Source of the DNA: Epiperipatus broadwayi | Taxonomy: Eukaryota > Onychophora > Udeonychophora > Euonychophora > Peripatidae | NCBI GenBank assembly: GCA_028023455.1 | Contig: JAQFVV010000050.1 | Coordinates: 3,846,626 to 3,910,625 of the forward strand | Length of the DNA stretch: 64,000 bases | Direction of reading: 5' to 3' | In this document: piece by piece, positions 48,432 through 60,819 of the stretch | Layout: each line of letters begins with the position of its first letter | How positions within the stretch are numbered: position 1 is the stretch's first letter | Notes under the pieces: model-generated | What the model saw: the letters and a program-made list of their open reading frames with translations, nothing else | The model's database searches: none | What the model was told of the DNA's origin: nothing | Translations under genes and position numbers: made by a program

Positions 48432-50545
48432 TTTTATTGCGAAGTTTAGGTTAAACTTTTAGATAAAATACGACTGGTAAGTACTTTAAAAAATTAGAAA
48501 ATCATCTCCACGAAGTTTCTAAATATATAATTTTTTTCTAAAACTTTCTTTTGCAAAAACACTTTATAATTATCAATTAGTTTTTGCAAAATAAACGATA
48601 AGAAAGTACCAAAAAAAAAATTGACTTTCTCTGGTTTCAATACATTATTAATCTCCCCCGATAACTTAGTTACGCCGATATTTATAGTCTGTAAGAATAC
48701 CTATTCCTATTGGTTAATTCTTACTTTAGCTTGAGAACAAATTTACATATTTTTAGTTTATAGTAGAATTGACTTTCAAAATTAGAAATCATGACATAAT
48801 GAACTTAAAATATTATTTAAAATATTACTTTTAAATAAATTATTATTTTATTAAAACTATTTAAACATTTAAAATAACTTTTAAAATAACATTTAATAAC
48901 TTATTCCATTTCTTAATATTCAATTTATCTATTTTTATTTAAATAAAATATTTAATTTTTATATTATGAATGTATTCGTCTTTATTACATTATTTAAACA
49001 TGTTATACGATATTTAACTTAATGTTTAATACTATTTACTTTTATGATTGGCAACAATTCTATCCAATTCTATAATATAACTTTTAAAATATTTTAAACT
49101 TTGTTATTAATTCAAACAAGCAGTGTGTGTGAGAGTATACATTAAAAGTCACATGATTAATAACTTTGACAGACGATTTTCAATCTATTTCTCTGCTTAG
49201 ATTTATAAAATTGATACACTTATTATATTATATAAAATAATTATAAAAAAATTGGAAGAACAATTTAGAAAATATAGAATTAAATACAATTCTCACCATC
49301 ATAAAGTTTATTTTTAAAATATACTATATTAATTTTTGTTTATTAAATATGATTATAAATTTAAACACTGTATTTATTAACTTATCAGTTTTAAACTATT
49401 AAAATCGAATTTATTAAATATACTTTTAATATTTATAGCCGTGTTATTTAATATGGCCAGCTTTTACAACCATATGAAACAATATTTAAATCTTTATATA
49501 ACTATTTTTAAATGATTTTATACTACGTATTCTCTTTAGCTTTAAATTATACTTTAAAAATAGAATCGACAAACTATAATTAATGTATTAAAAGAACATA
49601 TTCTAAATTTAAAATTTTTAGTAATTGTCTGTTATGAACTATTACTGGCCTAAAGAAAAGGGAACAATATATATATAATTCATTAATGCAAACAAAATAA
49701 AGTATTAATAATTTGATTATAATAATTATTCATTAGACTCATTACATTTTATTTATGACATAAGATTTTTCTTTTACAATTTAAGACATCATGTATGCAT
49801 TTATTGGTAGATTATTTGAGTGCAGACTGATTGACATGCCAATAACTAATTGATTACATTATCGAAATATGATTTGAATATTGCTATAATATAAGTATAT
49901 TTAGGACTCTTTAATCCACACCTGGAGAGAAAAGTAGCACTTGACCTAATTTGTTTAAAAATATTATTAATTTATTACAATTTTATATAATTATCATTAA
50001 TATTAATAAATGGAAGAATTAATTTCAGCTTATGCTGAGGAAGAAATATGTGTGGGAGAGTTCATTTGGAATATATATAATTGTGTTGCAGAATGGTGCA
50101 CACACATGAAAATATTAATAAGTTATAAAGAACTCTGTTTAGTAAGATCAGAACATTGCACCTGATAGATATTCATAGGTTTTATTTGGAATGAAAAATA
50201 AGAGAATGGTACATGCATGATGGCATATTTATTTATGATCCACTCTCAAATCCTAAAAAGGTGCTCCATATTATTATTGAAGTATGGTGAGCAATTTCTT
50301 TCTGCAACTTTAGCAGAATCGGTTCACTAAATGAAGAACAATCCAGTGGGAGTTGCTATAAGCTGACTGTCCTGGATCAATACCATGCAGAGCTATCTCA
50401 TATGGTGAAGAGTCCCAAGGAGGGTTTATAGTCTTGTTCTTGGACTTGGATATAATGAAACAGGGTTCGATTTTCCAATACACCCAGTGAGATGAAGCAC
50501 AATGTATATAAATGTAACAAAGAGGCCTTATGCACATAATGATTG
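48432..50545. other. A+T-rich intergenic DNA
   Basis: 48640-48720 is slightly less A+T-rich, with a TATAAATA on the minus strand. Nothing else was recognised. Confidence 0.5.
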
Positions 50546-50580
50546 GTATAATATATATATATATATATATATATATTATA

Positions 50581-50627
<47 letters not shown>
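50546..50627. repeat. Paired (TA)n tracts
   Basis: Two TA runs are split by TTATACCATATA. Flanking DNA (50300-50520 and 50630-50770) is less A+T-rich and may be a repeat interrupted by the TA tract, but its identity is unknown. Ile-Tyr frames across it are artefacts. Confidence 0.95.
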
Positions 50628-50630
<3 letters not shown>

Positions 50631-52379
50631 ACCTGTATACTCTATAATCATCATTATTTATCATCATGCCACCACTCTGGTGCACCCAAAAACCATGTGT
50701 TGGGATGTCAATGAATAGTGGTGTCTGTATTGTGTTGCTGAGTCGATTGGTCAGCCACAAGTAAACTAGCAATAGATTATATTTGTGTGCATTTAATATC
50801 TAGCACTTGGCATTTGGATAATAGATGCACAATATGTTTGCTGTATACCCATTTGGATCAAATCACCGATGGAATTGTAAGTTCTTTGGCATTGAAAATA
50901 TTAGTAGTAGTAGTAGTAGTATGTGGACAGTAATTTAGTATGATTTATGTGTGACTTCTGGTAAATGGCCCATTTCTATTTAAAAAAGCAATGTAGAAAC
51001 TTAGATTCATATCAGACCATCTTTGTTAAGTTGATTGCATTCTTCAATTATTAATATTTTCACCAGCTTGTTAGTTCAAATTTAGTTAATGCATAATGCC
51101 AGACTTATATAATTGCCTATATCTAATGTTCATTGTTACTGGATTAGTTTAATTTCTATAAAATTAGTCAATTACAATTTAGCTAAGTAGTGTGTTAAAT
51201 TGCCTTTCAAGGTTGTAAATTACTTGACAAATATAAATGTTTGAGTTATATGATAGTTTAGCTTAATCCAGCTAAAACTTTTGGTATCATTTCTTTAAAA
51301 ATTTCAATATGTTTAAAAAGTACATCAAGCTAGTTTGGGATGACTTAATTTCAATTATAAGTTCATTTTTTTGGGAATGTTTGTGTCAAACCCACTTATT
51401 GGTCCTGTAGTTAATCTTCATGATAACTAATAATAAAGGTTTGGATGTGCTTATGTGTCAACCGATAAAAAAATGTATGACATTCGTAACAGTGCTTGTA
51501 GTAGCAAGGAGTTCTGAGTATTATCTGTAAAATAAATAAAAAAAGAGAACTTTTATATAATATTTATGTTTGACACTTAATGTTCAATAAATTAGATTAT
51601 TTATTATTTAAAAAAATACAGTTTCTGTTCTCCTTTTCTTTATGTCAATCGTCTTGGGGTTCACACACAAATCTTCATAGATCTATTAGAATTAATGAGT
51701 TTATCATTTGCAAAGTTTATAATGTCACAGTTCTGATTTTGGTCAGGTAAATTTGGGAAACAGATAATCTAAATGTGCAGTTCCGAAAAACTTGCTTTAT
51801 TTAATAAAAATCTTTTGTGAAACTTTTCAATTTTAAAGAATGAAAATTTATAGGAGAATAATTAGAATCGAATATTGTAAATATTCACTCAGAATTGATA
51901 TAATTTAGGTTTAGATCATTCTAATTATTCATTCTGCATGGATTTTATAGACCATTCCATCATAATGTGGATATGCAAATTGTGTACTTGATAATTTAAT
52001 TTGAGTTGTCTGTGGGATAGTGGAAGGACATAAAATGTACCTTTTCCTTCTATTATTTTTGAATGATGACCTGGATAAATGGCTATAGCTACTCTGCATT
52101 TAGAATATTTACTTTTGCCATTATTTAGCAAATGAGAGGCCTTCTTTCTGTAATTGTTGCTATTTTTTAAGTATATGTTGGGAGGCATTCTCTTGCAAAA
52201 AAATTTTATGCCTCCTAGAGCCTTCCAGGATATCATTCATACATTGGCAACCAGTGAATATAGAAGAAGTCTCCAAAGTACTTAAAACCCTGAGATCATT
52301 ATCAGCATTGGTATTCCTTTCTTTATTGTAACTGCCACTGAGCAAAAGCCCATTCTGTAGGAGTCTCTTTAGTATTATT
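50628..52379. other. Non-coding or unrecognised DNA
   Basis: A short (GTA)n-type run lies near 50904-50920. Two overlapping minus frames at 51925-52345 (103 and 61 codons) might be a frameshifted relic of one protein, with segments such as RVAIAIYPGHHSKIIEGKGT. No family was recognised, and chance is equally possible. Confidence 0.4.
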
Positions 52380-52394
52380 ATGATTATTATTATC

Positions 52395-52935
52395 CATCTT
52401 CATCACTTTCCTCACCATCATGTCCCCTCTGTGTTCCTCTCCCCATCCGCTATTCCTATTTTTCCGATCTCCAACATCATTATCATTTTTCCCTCCATCC
52501 ATCATCATTCTACATCCATCTTCACCCTTTCTTCGTCCACCATCACATCCCCCCTCTGTGTGTTCCTCTCCCTATCCACCATTTCTATTTTCCCAATCTC
52601 CATCATCATCATCATTTTTCCCCATCCATCATCATTCAACACTCCCTTCACCCTTCCTTCATCCATTCCCATTAGTCTACAATTGGCTCCCAATGTTTGG
52701 GGCTTGACAGATACATTTGACATGTCAGTAGATATCATCATCATTATTTTTCCCCACCCATCATCATTCTACATCCCTTCACTCTCCCTATCCTCCATTC
52801 ACAATAGGTTACAATTGGTGCCAATGTGGGGCCTGATAGATACATTCATCCATTCCCATTAGATCATCATCCATTTTTTTCCTATCCTTCCCTGACATTG
52901 TCTTTCAACATCCCTTCACTCTCCCTATCCTCCAT
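52395..52935. repeat. C+T-rich degenerate minisatellite
   Basis: Irregular repeats of about 110-135 bp contain CCATCATCATTCTACATCC, CACCCTTTCTTC or variants, and CTCTGTGTTCCTCTCCC. Two later units carry CCTCCATTCACAATAGGTTA (52793 and 52931), the second running directly into a TA tract. Ser/Pro/His-rich frames here are repeat artefacts. Confidence 0.75.
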
Positions 52936-52947
52936 TCACAATAGGTT

Positions 52948-52949
<2 letters not shown>

Positions 52950-53018
<69 letters not shown>
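52950..53018. repeat. (TA)n microsatellite flanked by GTTACAATA / TATTGTAAC
   Basis: The TA tract sits between AGGTTACAATA on the left and TATTGTAACCT on the right, so the flanks are also complementary. This may be a relic of element termini meeting at a TA target. Confidence 0.93.
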
Positions 53019-53021
<3 letters not shown>

Positions 53022-53049
53022 AACCTATATATATATATCATAACTACCC

Positions 53050-53401
53050 CAAATCTAAAATTAAACCAGACCAGAATAAAAATAATATTAAAACACAACC
53101 TAAGGTTTCACTGCTACAAGCAGACTTCTCAAGTGTAAAGAAATAATAATAAAAAAAAAAAACACACATTATATATACTATTAAAAACTACCCACAAATC
53201 CATTCACTTCCCATCCACCCTTAATATTAAAAGAACTCTTAAATAAGTTTAATATTAAGGGTGGATGGAAGTAATGGATTTGTGTAGTTTAGTAGTATAT
53301 ATGTGTGTTTTTTTTTTATTATTTCTTTACACTGAAATGCTTGTAACAGTGATATCTTAGGTATTATGTTTTATTCTGGTCTGGTAGTGAGTTTTGATTT
53401 T
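53050..53401. repeat. Palindromic element, about 350 bp, with PLE-like hammerhead-type segment
   Basis: CCAGACCAGAATAAAA (53067) pairs with TTTTATTCTGGTCTGG (53369-53384). Inner pairs include CACACATTATATATACTA with the complement near 53290 and CCATCCACCCTTAATATTAA (53211) with TTAATATTAAGGGTGGATGG (53249). Each arm contains a diverged copy of the hammerhead-like segment described next. Confidence 0.85.
53099..53137 (-). ncRNA. Hammerhead-like segment in palindrome arm
   Basis: On the minus strand: CTTGAGAAGT, stem CTGCT/AGCAG around TGT, T, then GAAAC and CTTAGG. The layout parallels the PLE-type hammerhead-like motifs (TTGA core, short stem II, GAAA), but the core is off-consensus. The partner arm near 53325-53361 is more decayed. 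Confidence 0.3.
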
Positions 53402-53432
53402 ATATTGACTAGTTTAGCTTTATGCTTGTAAT

Positions 53433-53532
<100 letters not shown>

Positions 53533-53640
53533 ATATATAAAGAGCCTGCTACTAGCTCTAAACAAGCTTAATTATTTTATTTTTTTATGATAATGCTACA
53601 AGAGAAAATACATGAAGCTTTTATTTATGATGGTCCCCAT

Positions 53641-53681
53641 CCCCAGACCGGTTTCGAGCTATGGCTCTCATCCGTGAGGAG
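53641..53681 (-). ncRNA. Hammerhead ribozyme, RZ-B copy D, core mutated
   Basis: The core reads CGGATGA in place of CTGATGA. Stem II GAGC/GCTC, GAAA, ACCGGT and stem I are intact. It is expected to be inactive or weak. Confidence 0.75.
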
Positions 53682-54043
53682 CTAGGACATAAGATTCAAA
53701 ATATTATTTCAAGCCAAGCATTTATCTAATTCTTAAATATTAAGAAAAAGATCCAAATCTTCAGACACCTACATGTCTTCAAATTCAGCTCTTTAACCAA
53801 AGAAACAATATGAGCCTGAACTAAATTCAGAGATCCCATATATTAGTAGGCTTAGCAATTTAATATAGCCAAAGCCCTAATAGCAAAATTATAATAGTAA
53901 AAATCAGTCATATGGTGACCTATATACCTTGTATTACCAATATGTAATATATAAAGAGCCTGCTACTAGCTCTAAACAAGCTTTTTTTATGATAAATGCT
54001 ACAAGAGAAAATACATGAAGCGTTTATCTATGATAGTCTCCAT

Positions 54044-54084
54044 CCCCAGACCGGTTTCGAGCTAAGGCTCTCATCAGTGAGGAG
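54044..54084 (-). ncRNA. Type I hammerhead ribozyme, RZ-B copy E, consensus core
   Basis: On the minus strand: TCCTCA, perfect CTGATGA, stem II GAGC/GCTC closed by loop CTTA, GAAA, palindromic ACCGGT (three-pair stem III), C at the cleavage position, then TGGGGA pairing with TCCTCA (five Watson-Crick pairs and one G-U). Every conserved core base is present, making this the best ribozyme in the window. Confidence 0.88.
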
Positions 54085-54312
54085 CTAGGACATAAGATTC
54101 AAAATATTAACTCAAGCCAAGCATTTATCTAATTCTTAAATATTAAGAAAAAGATCCAAATCTTCAGACACCTACATGTCTCATATAGTTTCTTTGGTTA
54201 AAAAGCTGAATTTGAAGACATGTAGGTGTCTGAAGATTTGGATCTTTTTCTTAATATTTAGGAATTAGATAAATGCTTGGCTTGAGTTAATATTTTGAAT
54301 CTTATGTCCTAG

Positions 54313-54353
54313 CTCCTCACTGATAAGAGTTATAGCTCGAAACCGATCTGGGG
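54313..54353 (+). ncRNA. Hammerhead ribozyme, RZ-B copy F, core mutated
   Basis: Inverted copy. The core reads CTGATAA and stem III reads ACCGAT, so both the conserved G and one stem III pair are damaged. It is probably inactive. Confidence 0.72.
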
Positions 54354-54577
54354 ATGGAGACCATTATAGATAAAAGCTTCATGTATTTTCTCTTGTAGCA
54401 TTTATCATAAAAAAATAAAATAATTAAGCTTGTTTAGAGCTAGTAGCAGGCTCTTTATATATTACATATTGGTAATACAAGCTATATAGGTCATGTGATA
54501 TATGACTGATTTTAACTATATATATATATATATAATAATTAATAAAGCAAGTCATATATAACATGACATTACTTTTA

Positions 54578-54587
<10 letters not shown>

Positions 54588-54626
<39 letters not shown>
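54588..54626. repeat. (TA)n microsatellite
   Basis: A short TA tract to the right of the RZ-B array. Confidence 0.95.
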
Positions 54627-56276
54627 CTTTTGATATCAGAATTATTTAATTAATACCTATGTATTTGGAATATCCAGCTTAATGGTATGATTTAGTTACT
54701 AAACAGTAATGGATAACTTAAATTAAGTGATAGAAATATTACTCTACCTAGAATCTAGAATCCCCCTTTCTTATTACATTTACTTTGATGTAAACTTCCC
54801 ACAAACATTAAAATCACAGGTGAATATTTAATCACAAGTGCTTTTATGAGATTTTACAAATAATCATATATAAGATTTAGATGATGGTTATTTAAATTTC
54901 TTTCATAGAACAATATATTTAATCTTAAATAAATAATTTATAACTTTAGAATTAGTGCTATTATTTTAAGTAAGAAATAATATTTCTTAGAATTAATTAG
55001 AAAAGCATATTTCTGCTCAGCTATTTGATTATAACATTAAAATACAATTAACTTGTTTTCTCCCAAGCTGGCAAGCATTTACAGTAATGAAAACAACAAA
55101 ATATGTTTTTAACTAAAAATTAATTAACTTCATTACAAAAACAGGGGGAAGGGGGAGGTTATTGGCATATTAGTTTCAAAATACAAAATATAATAATAAA
55201 ATTATAAAATATTGCTGCCACATGAAAGTGAAATAAGAAAATATTATATAATTGAGGCTTAATGACAGGAGAGATATGAATAAAGAGTTTATAGATAGTC
55301 GAGTACATATTAAAATCAGATAAAAAATTACAAATCATTTTAATTAATATTTGATTTCTGATCTCAAGATCGGCTAAAAGAATTATAATATATTAAAGAA
55401 ATGGTTATGTGAAACATTTAGATTAAGGATTAAATTATGTAAAGAAATTTTATAAGTCTTAGGCAGCAACAGGAGCTTATTACTTAATCAATCATTAATA
55501 GTGGTCCTCGGTTAATTGCTGCATCCATCGGAGACTCGATCTAGTCATTGGTTCTTGTTTGTGAGACAGGTAGCATTTCCATTATTTAACCTTTAAGTAC
55601 ATGATTATAGTTCATGGGTAGATAGGTCCAGGGTGATGTTTTTGTGAGTGACTGTGGTGGAACAGCTGGGAAAGGTGAATCTTTTCTCTACTCATGGCAC
55701 ATTAATTTGAAATTACGACCAGCATGGATTAGGTTAGCCATTACTATTTAAAAGTAGCTGTTTTCTTTTTCTGTATTCAAATTTAGCCCTATTTGTAATT
55801 TTTGTTAAATTATTATGGAATGCTTTTAGTTATAATATCTTAGGAAATTTAAATACATTGAACTATCTGCAATTTGCAGACTGAATCCACGCTTTTGTTC
55901 TAGTAAGTTAGAAAACAATACAACCCTGTCAAACATTCCTCGGATTGTTTTAAAATCCAATCTTAGATTTTAAAACTAACCTAAAATGTACAAAATTTTC
56001 ACTAATGCGTTTTATATTATATTTCTAAAATTTATCATATTTCTAAATTTGCTCATGGGTTTTATACTAATTATTTTAATTGCATTCAAGATAATTTGCC
56101 ATGATTGCATCAGATTTTCTGACCACCATTACTGAAAATAAATAATATTTTTAATAGAATTCTAAATATACAATCTTATAATGGGATACATTTGCTGCTT
56201 TGTAAGAACCATCATAAATTCATGGTTTTCATAATGAATTAATTATTGCTCATTTCTTTATTTAAATGCCATTACT
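54627..56276. other. A+T-rich intergenic DNA
   Basis: 55500-55740 is less A+T-rich and unrecognised. No gene was identified. Confidence 0.5.

Positions 56277-56361
<85 letters not shown>
56277..56361. repeat. (TA)n microsatellite pair
   Basis: Two TA runs are separated by CAAAA. The 88-codon plus frame at 56373-56639 that follows has no recognised domain. Confidence 0.95.
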
Positions 56362-56364
<3 letters not shown>

Positions 56365-56762
56365 CATATTTTGTGGGTTCATCCATGTTAAGGATCATAT
56401 CCAGATGTGATAATTTATACCAGTGTAAAATTAGAGAAGCCATTGCGATACTTAAAAGGCCAGATTGTATCAATAAGCGAGATGATACATGCAAACTTTC
56501 TCCTATTTGGAAAGATATTTTTTTAAAAAAAAACTATCTTAACATTTTTGCTATTAGTGGAACTTTAACATTTTTCTTCAAATCAGTGATTGAAGTGCCT
56601 CTACAACTGTCTTTCTACCTTTTATTACCCAGTGGATGACTTATGTGACCAGTCGAAACATCGGTACATCAATATTTAAAATATTTTAACACAGATGAAT
56701 CTGCAAAATATGCCTTTTATTTATGCAACTCATGAAAGTCTTCATATCAACATATATATATT

Positions 56763-58404
56763 ATAATGGTCTGAAAAAATAGGGTCTTATCGTATCTGCA
56801 CTACAAGGGTGCCATCTAAGCCAATTGAACCTAGAAAATTTATATAGTAGGCAGATACGTAAGTTAAGATTCACACTTTACATGTTTTATTCAGACCATC
56901 AGATCATAACACTAGCTCAGTGGAACAGCAGAGATTTATAATAATGATATATATTATCAAAATATATTTTTAAAAAAATAAGCCACTGCCAGTAATTAAC
57001 ACATAAACATTCATTTACACACATATAAATTTTGAATCATTTTTAGCATAACTTTTACTTTGGATTTTAAATTTATAATTTAACTTTTAAGTTCACACAG
57101 ATGAATTTTATAAAGTTTTTTTTTTTTTAATGTTGAGCATAGATCGACTACATAGATTACACGCTCAAAAACATTTCATAATAAACATAAATGATCAATA
57201 TATAAAGTCATTGATGTAACTGCAGAGGGAATTCAAAAGATACCCAATGGCATTCATCATAAGATGTTGCATTAATACCAATAACTAAAAAGACATCCGA
57301 ATAAATTCATTTTAGATATTCAATGTAAGATATCATTATTTACCAAATGTCTATATATTTTAATCAAATATGAAAACAAAACATAATTAAACATGAACGA
57401 ATCTATGCAAGTGTCTATGCCCAACTTAAATGTAATGCATTTAAACTATTTATACAATATTAATAAAAATAAAAAAATAAAAATGGAAATGATTTAAAAA
57501 AAATACATTCAATAAAATAAATAATTTAGTCAGATAGGAAATTCTTCTACTTAGAATATTGAAAAGTTTAGCATTTAGAGTTCTTTTTGTTTAGAAATGT
57601 TCATTTATTATATATATTTCTTATGTTTAGAAAATTTCATCTTTAAACCGTTGCCATTTGGGTTCCAGTGTTAATTGTTCTGACATCCCGGAGAAACCGG
57701 TATGCTGTTGGCCATTTTATTGATTCATGCGGAGGTCTTTTACTTTAGCTGGTCCTCAATGTAGAAAATGATTGGTCATTTCTCTTTTTTTTTTAGCAGA
57801 ACTGAAGGCATTGAAGAGTGCGTCTTTTCAATCCCTACTCCTTCAACTCCACACTAACACATATCATCACTGCTATCACACATCTCTCCCAGCTCTTTCT
57901 TCTTCACTAAAATTTATTTCCAAACTTTTTCTTTTTATATTAATTTTGTGGATTAACTCAACATTATGTCATGATGATCGTGATGGTCTTTTTGTTGATG
58001 TCTGACTCCTCGATGGATTTCTTTCATTGGCCATTCTGTTCCTATTGTTTTTCCTCTCCTATCTGCCCTTTGATTATGTATTGTGAAATGCCCAAGGGCT
58101 AGTTCACTTGGACTAATAAAAATAATCATTTCCATTTTTCAATAACATTAATTAATTTTTTTGTACAAACTTAGATATATTTTTATCTTTAAATCTTTAC
58201 TGAAAATTTAGCTTTAAAATATTTTTTTTTCTTCTTAATAAAGTTTTCGTTTAATAATTTTTCATCTGTTCGATTTTATATATTAGAGTTTAGATGATTT
58301 TTAATTTTCAATTTTTAATTATTAAAAAAGAAGTTTTTATTTGTGAACTTTTATTTTTCATGTTTAATTAAAAAAAATAATGTAATGGCGTATGTGCCCA
58401 TTAC
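56763..58404 (+). repeat. Family X interspersed repeat, copy 1 (about 1.64 kb)
   Basis: Aligned along its length with 59111-60790, with roughly one difference in ten where I compared. The head is ATAATGGTCTGAAAAAATAG. An A-box-like TAGCTCAGTGG lies near 56932. A pyrimidine-rich part with a short open frame follows (57772-58005). Then comes a polyadenylation-like stretch (GCCCAAGGGCTAGTTCAC, then AATAAAAATAATCATTTCC) and a terminal hairpin GTAATGG to CCATTAC. Whether this is a solo LTR, a processed RNA or a DNA element is unresolved. No target duplication was found. The frame is partly shared by the two copies but I do not regard it as a proven gene. Confidence 0.85.
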
Positions 58405-59110
58405 ATATCAGTAAACTTGCTTAAAAAAAATAAACATAAAAAATATTTTACTTAGGGTTAGTAATTACGGAACACGATTAACGAAGACATTTACAAAAAC
58501 ATTCAGTTAGTCATTTTACAAAAAGACTATATACAAAAAAAATGTTGGCTATCGTTTTCCTAAGGACCATCTACATTTACACCTCCTCCCCCCAAGAATT
58601 CTATTTTCTCTATATTTCGTTTCTAACAAACGGCACGACAAGCGAATTATATAAATTATTTATTTAAGAAGGTTGCATTGAAGTAAATATGTTTTAAGAA
58701 ATAATGGGTTTATATGTGTATATTTGCAGCACAATTATAAATACTACCAACTTATTTATGACTGATTGAAATGCTTACATAGGATTACACTGAAGTAAAT
58801 TCCTCAAAAGTACTCATCGTAAGGTACCACATTTACAATCATAAACTTATGTGTCTGAGCGTGCCTATACACATTAAAAAAACATATTAATTGTAACCTT
58901 TTGACTTTTTTTTTTTTTAAAAATTAGTTTTAAAATTTTTAATGTCTTTTTTTGCTCGTTTTTAATATATGTGCTATTTTTTTCTGGCAGTGCTTTTATA
59001 AGATTTAAAGCATACGACTTTATGTAAATAGATAAAAATACTTCATTTTGAAAAAATTTGCTCAGGGTATTCATGGTTTATTAAACATCATCCCACATTG
59101 GAGTCCAATT
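58405..59110. other. A+T-rich spacer between family X copies
   Basis: Unique to this position and not repeated elsewhere that I could see. The minus frame at 58874-59074 lacks any signature. Confidence 0.5.
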
Positions 59111-60787
59111 ATAATGGTTCGAAAGAATAGGGTCTTATTGTGACTGCACTACACTACAAGGGTGCCACCTAGGCCAATTGAACCTAGAAAATTTATATAG
59201 TAGGCAGATACATAAGTTAAGATTTATACTTTACATGTTTCATTCAGATCTTCAGCCCATGCCTATAGCTCAGTGGAACAGCAGTGATTTATAATAATGA
59301 TATATATTATCAAAATATATTAATATTTAAAAAAAGAATAAAATAAGCCACTGCAAGTAATTAACACATAAACATTTATTTACGCACATATAAATTTTGA
59401 ATCATTTTTAGCATAACTTTTACTTTAGATTTTAAGTTTATAATTTAACTTTTAAATTCACACAGAAGAATTTTATAAAGTTTTTTTTTTTTTTTTTTTT
59501 TTTTTAGTGTTGAGCATAGATCGACTACATGGATTACATGCTCAAAAACATTTCATAATAAACATAAATAATAAAAATATAAAGTCATTGATGTAATTGC
59601 AGAGGGAATTCACAAGAAACCCAATGGCATTCATCATAAGATGCCGCATTGACACCAATATCTAAAAAGACATCTGAATAAATATATTTTAGATATTCGA
59701 CTTATGATATCATTATTATCGAAAGTCTCTATATTTTAATCAACAATGAAAACAAAACATAATTAAATGCAAACGAATCTATGCAAGTCTCTATGCCCAA
59801 CTTAAATTTAATGCATTTAAACTATTTATACAATATTAATAAAAAATATAAAAAAATAAAAATGGAAATAATTTTTAAAAATAATACATTCAATAAAATA
59901 ATAAATAATTTAGACAGATAGGAAATTCTTCTATTTAGAATATTGAAAAGTTTAGCATTTAGAGTTCTTTTTGTTTAGAAATGTTCATTAATTATATATT
60001 TCTTATGTTTAGAAAAGTTCATCTTTAAACCATTGCCATTTGGGTTCCAGTGTTAATTGTCCTGACATCCTGGGGAGACAGGTGTGCTGTTAGCCATTTT
60101 ATTGATTCATCCGGAGATCTTTTATTTTAGCTGGTCCTCAATGTAGATAATGATTGGTCATTTTTCTTTCTTTTTTTAGCAGAACTGAAGGGATTGAAGA
60201 GTGCATTTTTTCAATCCCTTCTCCTTCAATTCCACACTAACACATATCACCACTGCCGTCATACATCTCTCCCAGCTCTTTCTTCCTCACTAAAATTTAT
60301 TTCCAAATTTTTTCTTTTTATATTAATTTTGCAGATTAACTCAACATTACGTCATGACAATGGTGATGGTCTTTTCATTGAGGTCCGATTCCCTGATGGA
60401 TTTTTTTCATTGGCCATTCTGTTCCTATTGTTTTTCCTCTCTTATCTGACCTTTGATTATATATTATGAAATGCCCAAGGGCTAGTTCACTTGGACTAAT
60501 TAAAATAATCATTTCCATTTTTCAATAACATTAATTAATATTTTTGTACAAACCTAGATATATTTTTATCTTTAAATCTTTATTGAAAATTTAGTTTTAA
60601 AATACCTTTTTTTCTTCTTAATAAAGTTTTTATTTAATAATTTTTCATCTGTGTGATTTTATATATTAGAGTTTAGATGATTTTTAATTTACAATTTTTA
60701 ATTATTAAAAAAGAAGTTTTTATTTGTGAACTTTTATTTTTCATGTTTAATTAAAAAGAAAATAATGTAACAGCGTATGTGCCCATT

Positions 60788-60790
<3 letters not shown>
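59111..60790 (+). repeat. Family X interspersed repeat, copy 2 (about 1.68 kb)
   Basis: Same order of landmarks as copy 1: head ATAATGGTTCGAAAGAATAG, A-box-like TATAGCTCAGTGG near 59270, a T-run, the pyrimidine-rich frame (60194-60469, 91 codons, longer than in copy 1), GCCCAAGGGCTAGTTCAC at 60473, and terminal GTAACAGCG to CCCATTACA. The right end runs straight into (TA)n at 60790. The shared frame has a Ser/Leu/Phe-rich hydrophobic composition with no domain match. Confidence 0.85.
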
Positions 60791-60818
<28 letters not shown>

Positions 60819-60819
60819 T
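60791..60819. repeat. (TA)n at the 3' end of family X copy 2
   Basis: A short TA tract immediately after the terminal hairpin, as at the other X termini. Confidence 0.93.

Noticed and set aside
52380-52862. Ser/Pro/His-rich frames of 95 and 160 codons
   Set aside because: They follow a C+T-rich minisatellite; the open frame is a composition effect.
57660-57710. CTGACA followed by GAAACCGGTA in family X copy 1 as a hammerhead
   Set aside because: The core is wrong, no stem II can form, and copy 2 does not keep the pattern.
56763-60790. Family X as solo LTRs
   Set aside because: Possible TG and CA ends can be drawn, but neither copy shows a matching 4-6-bp target duplication, so the class is left open.
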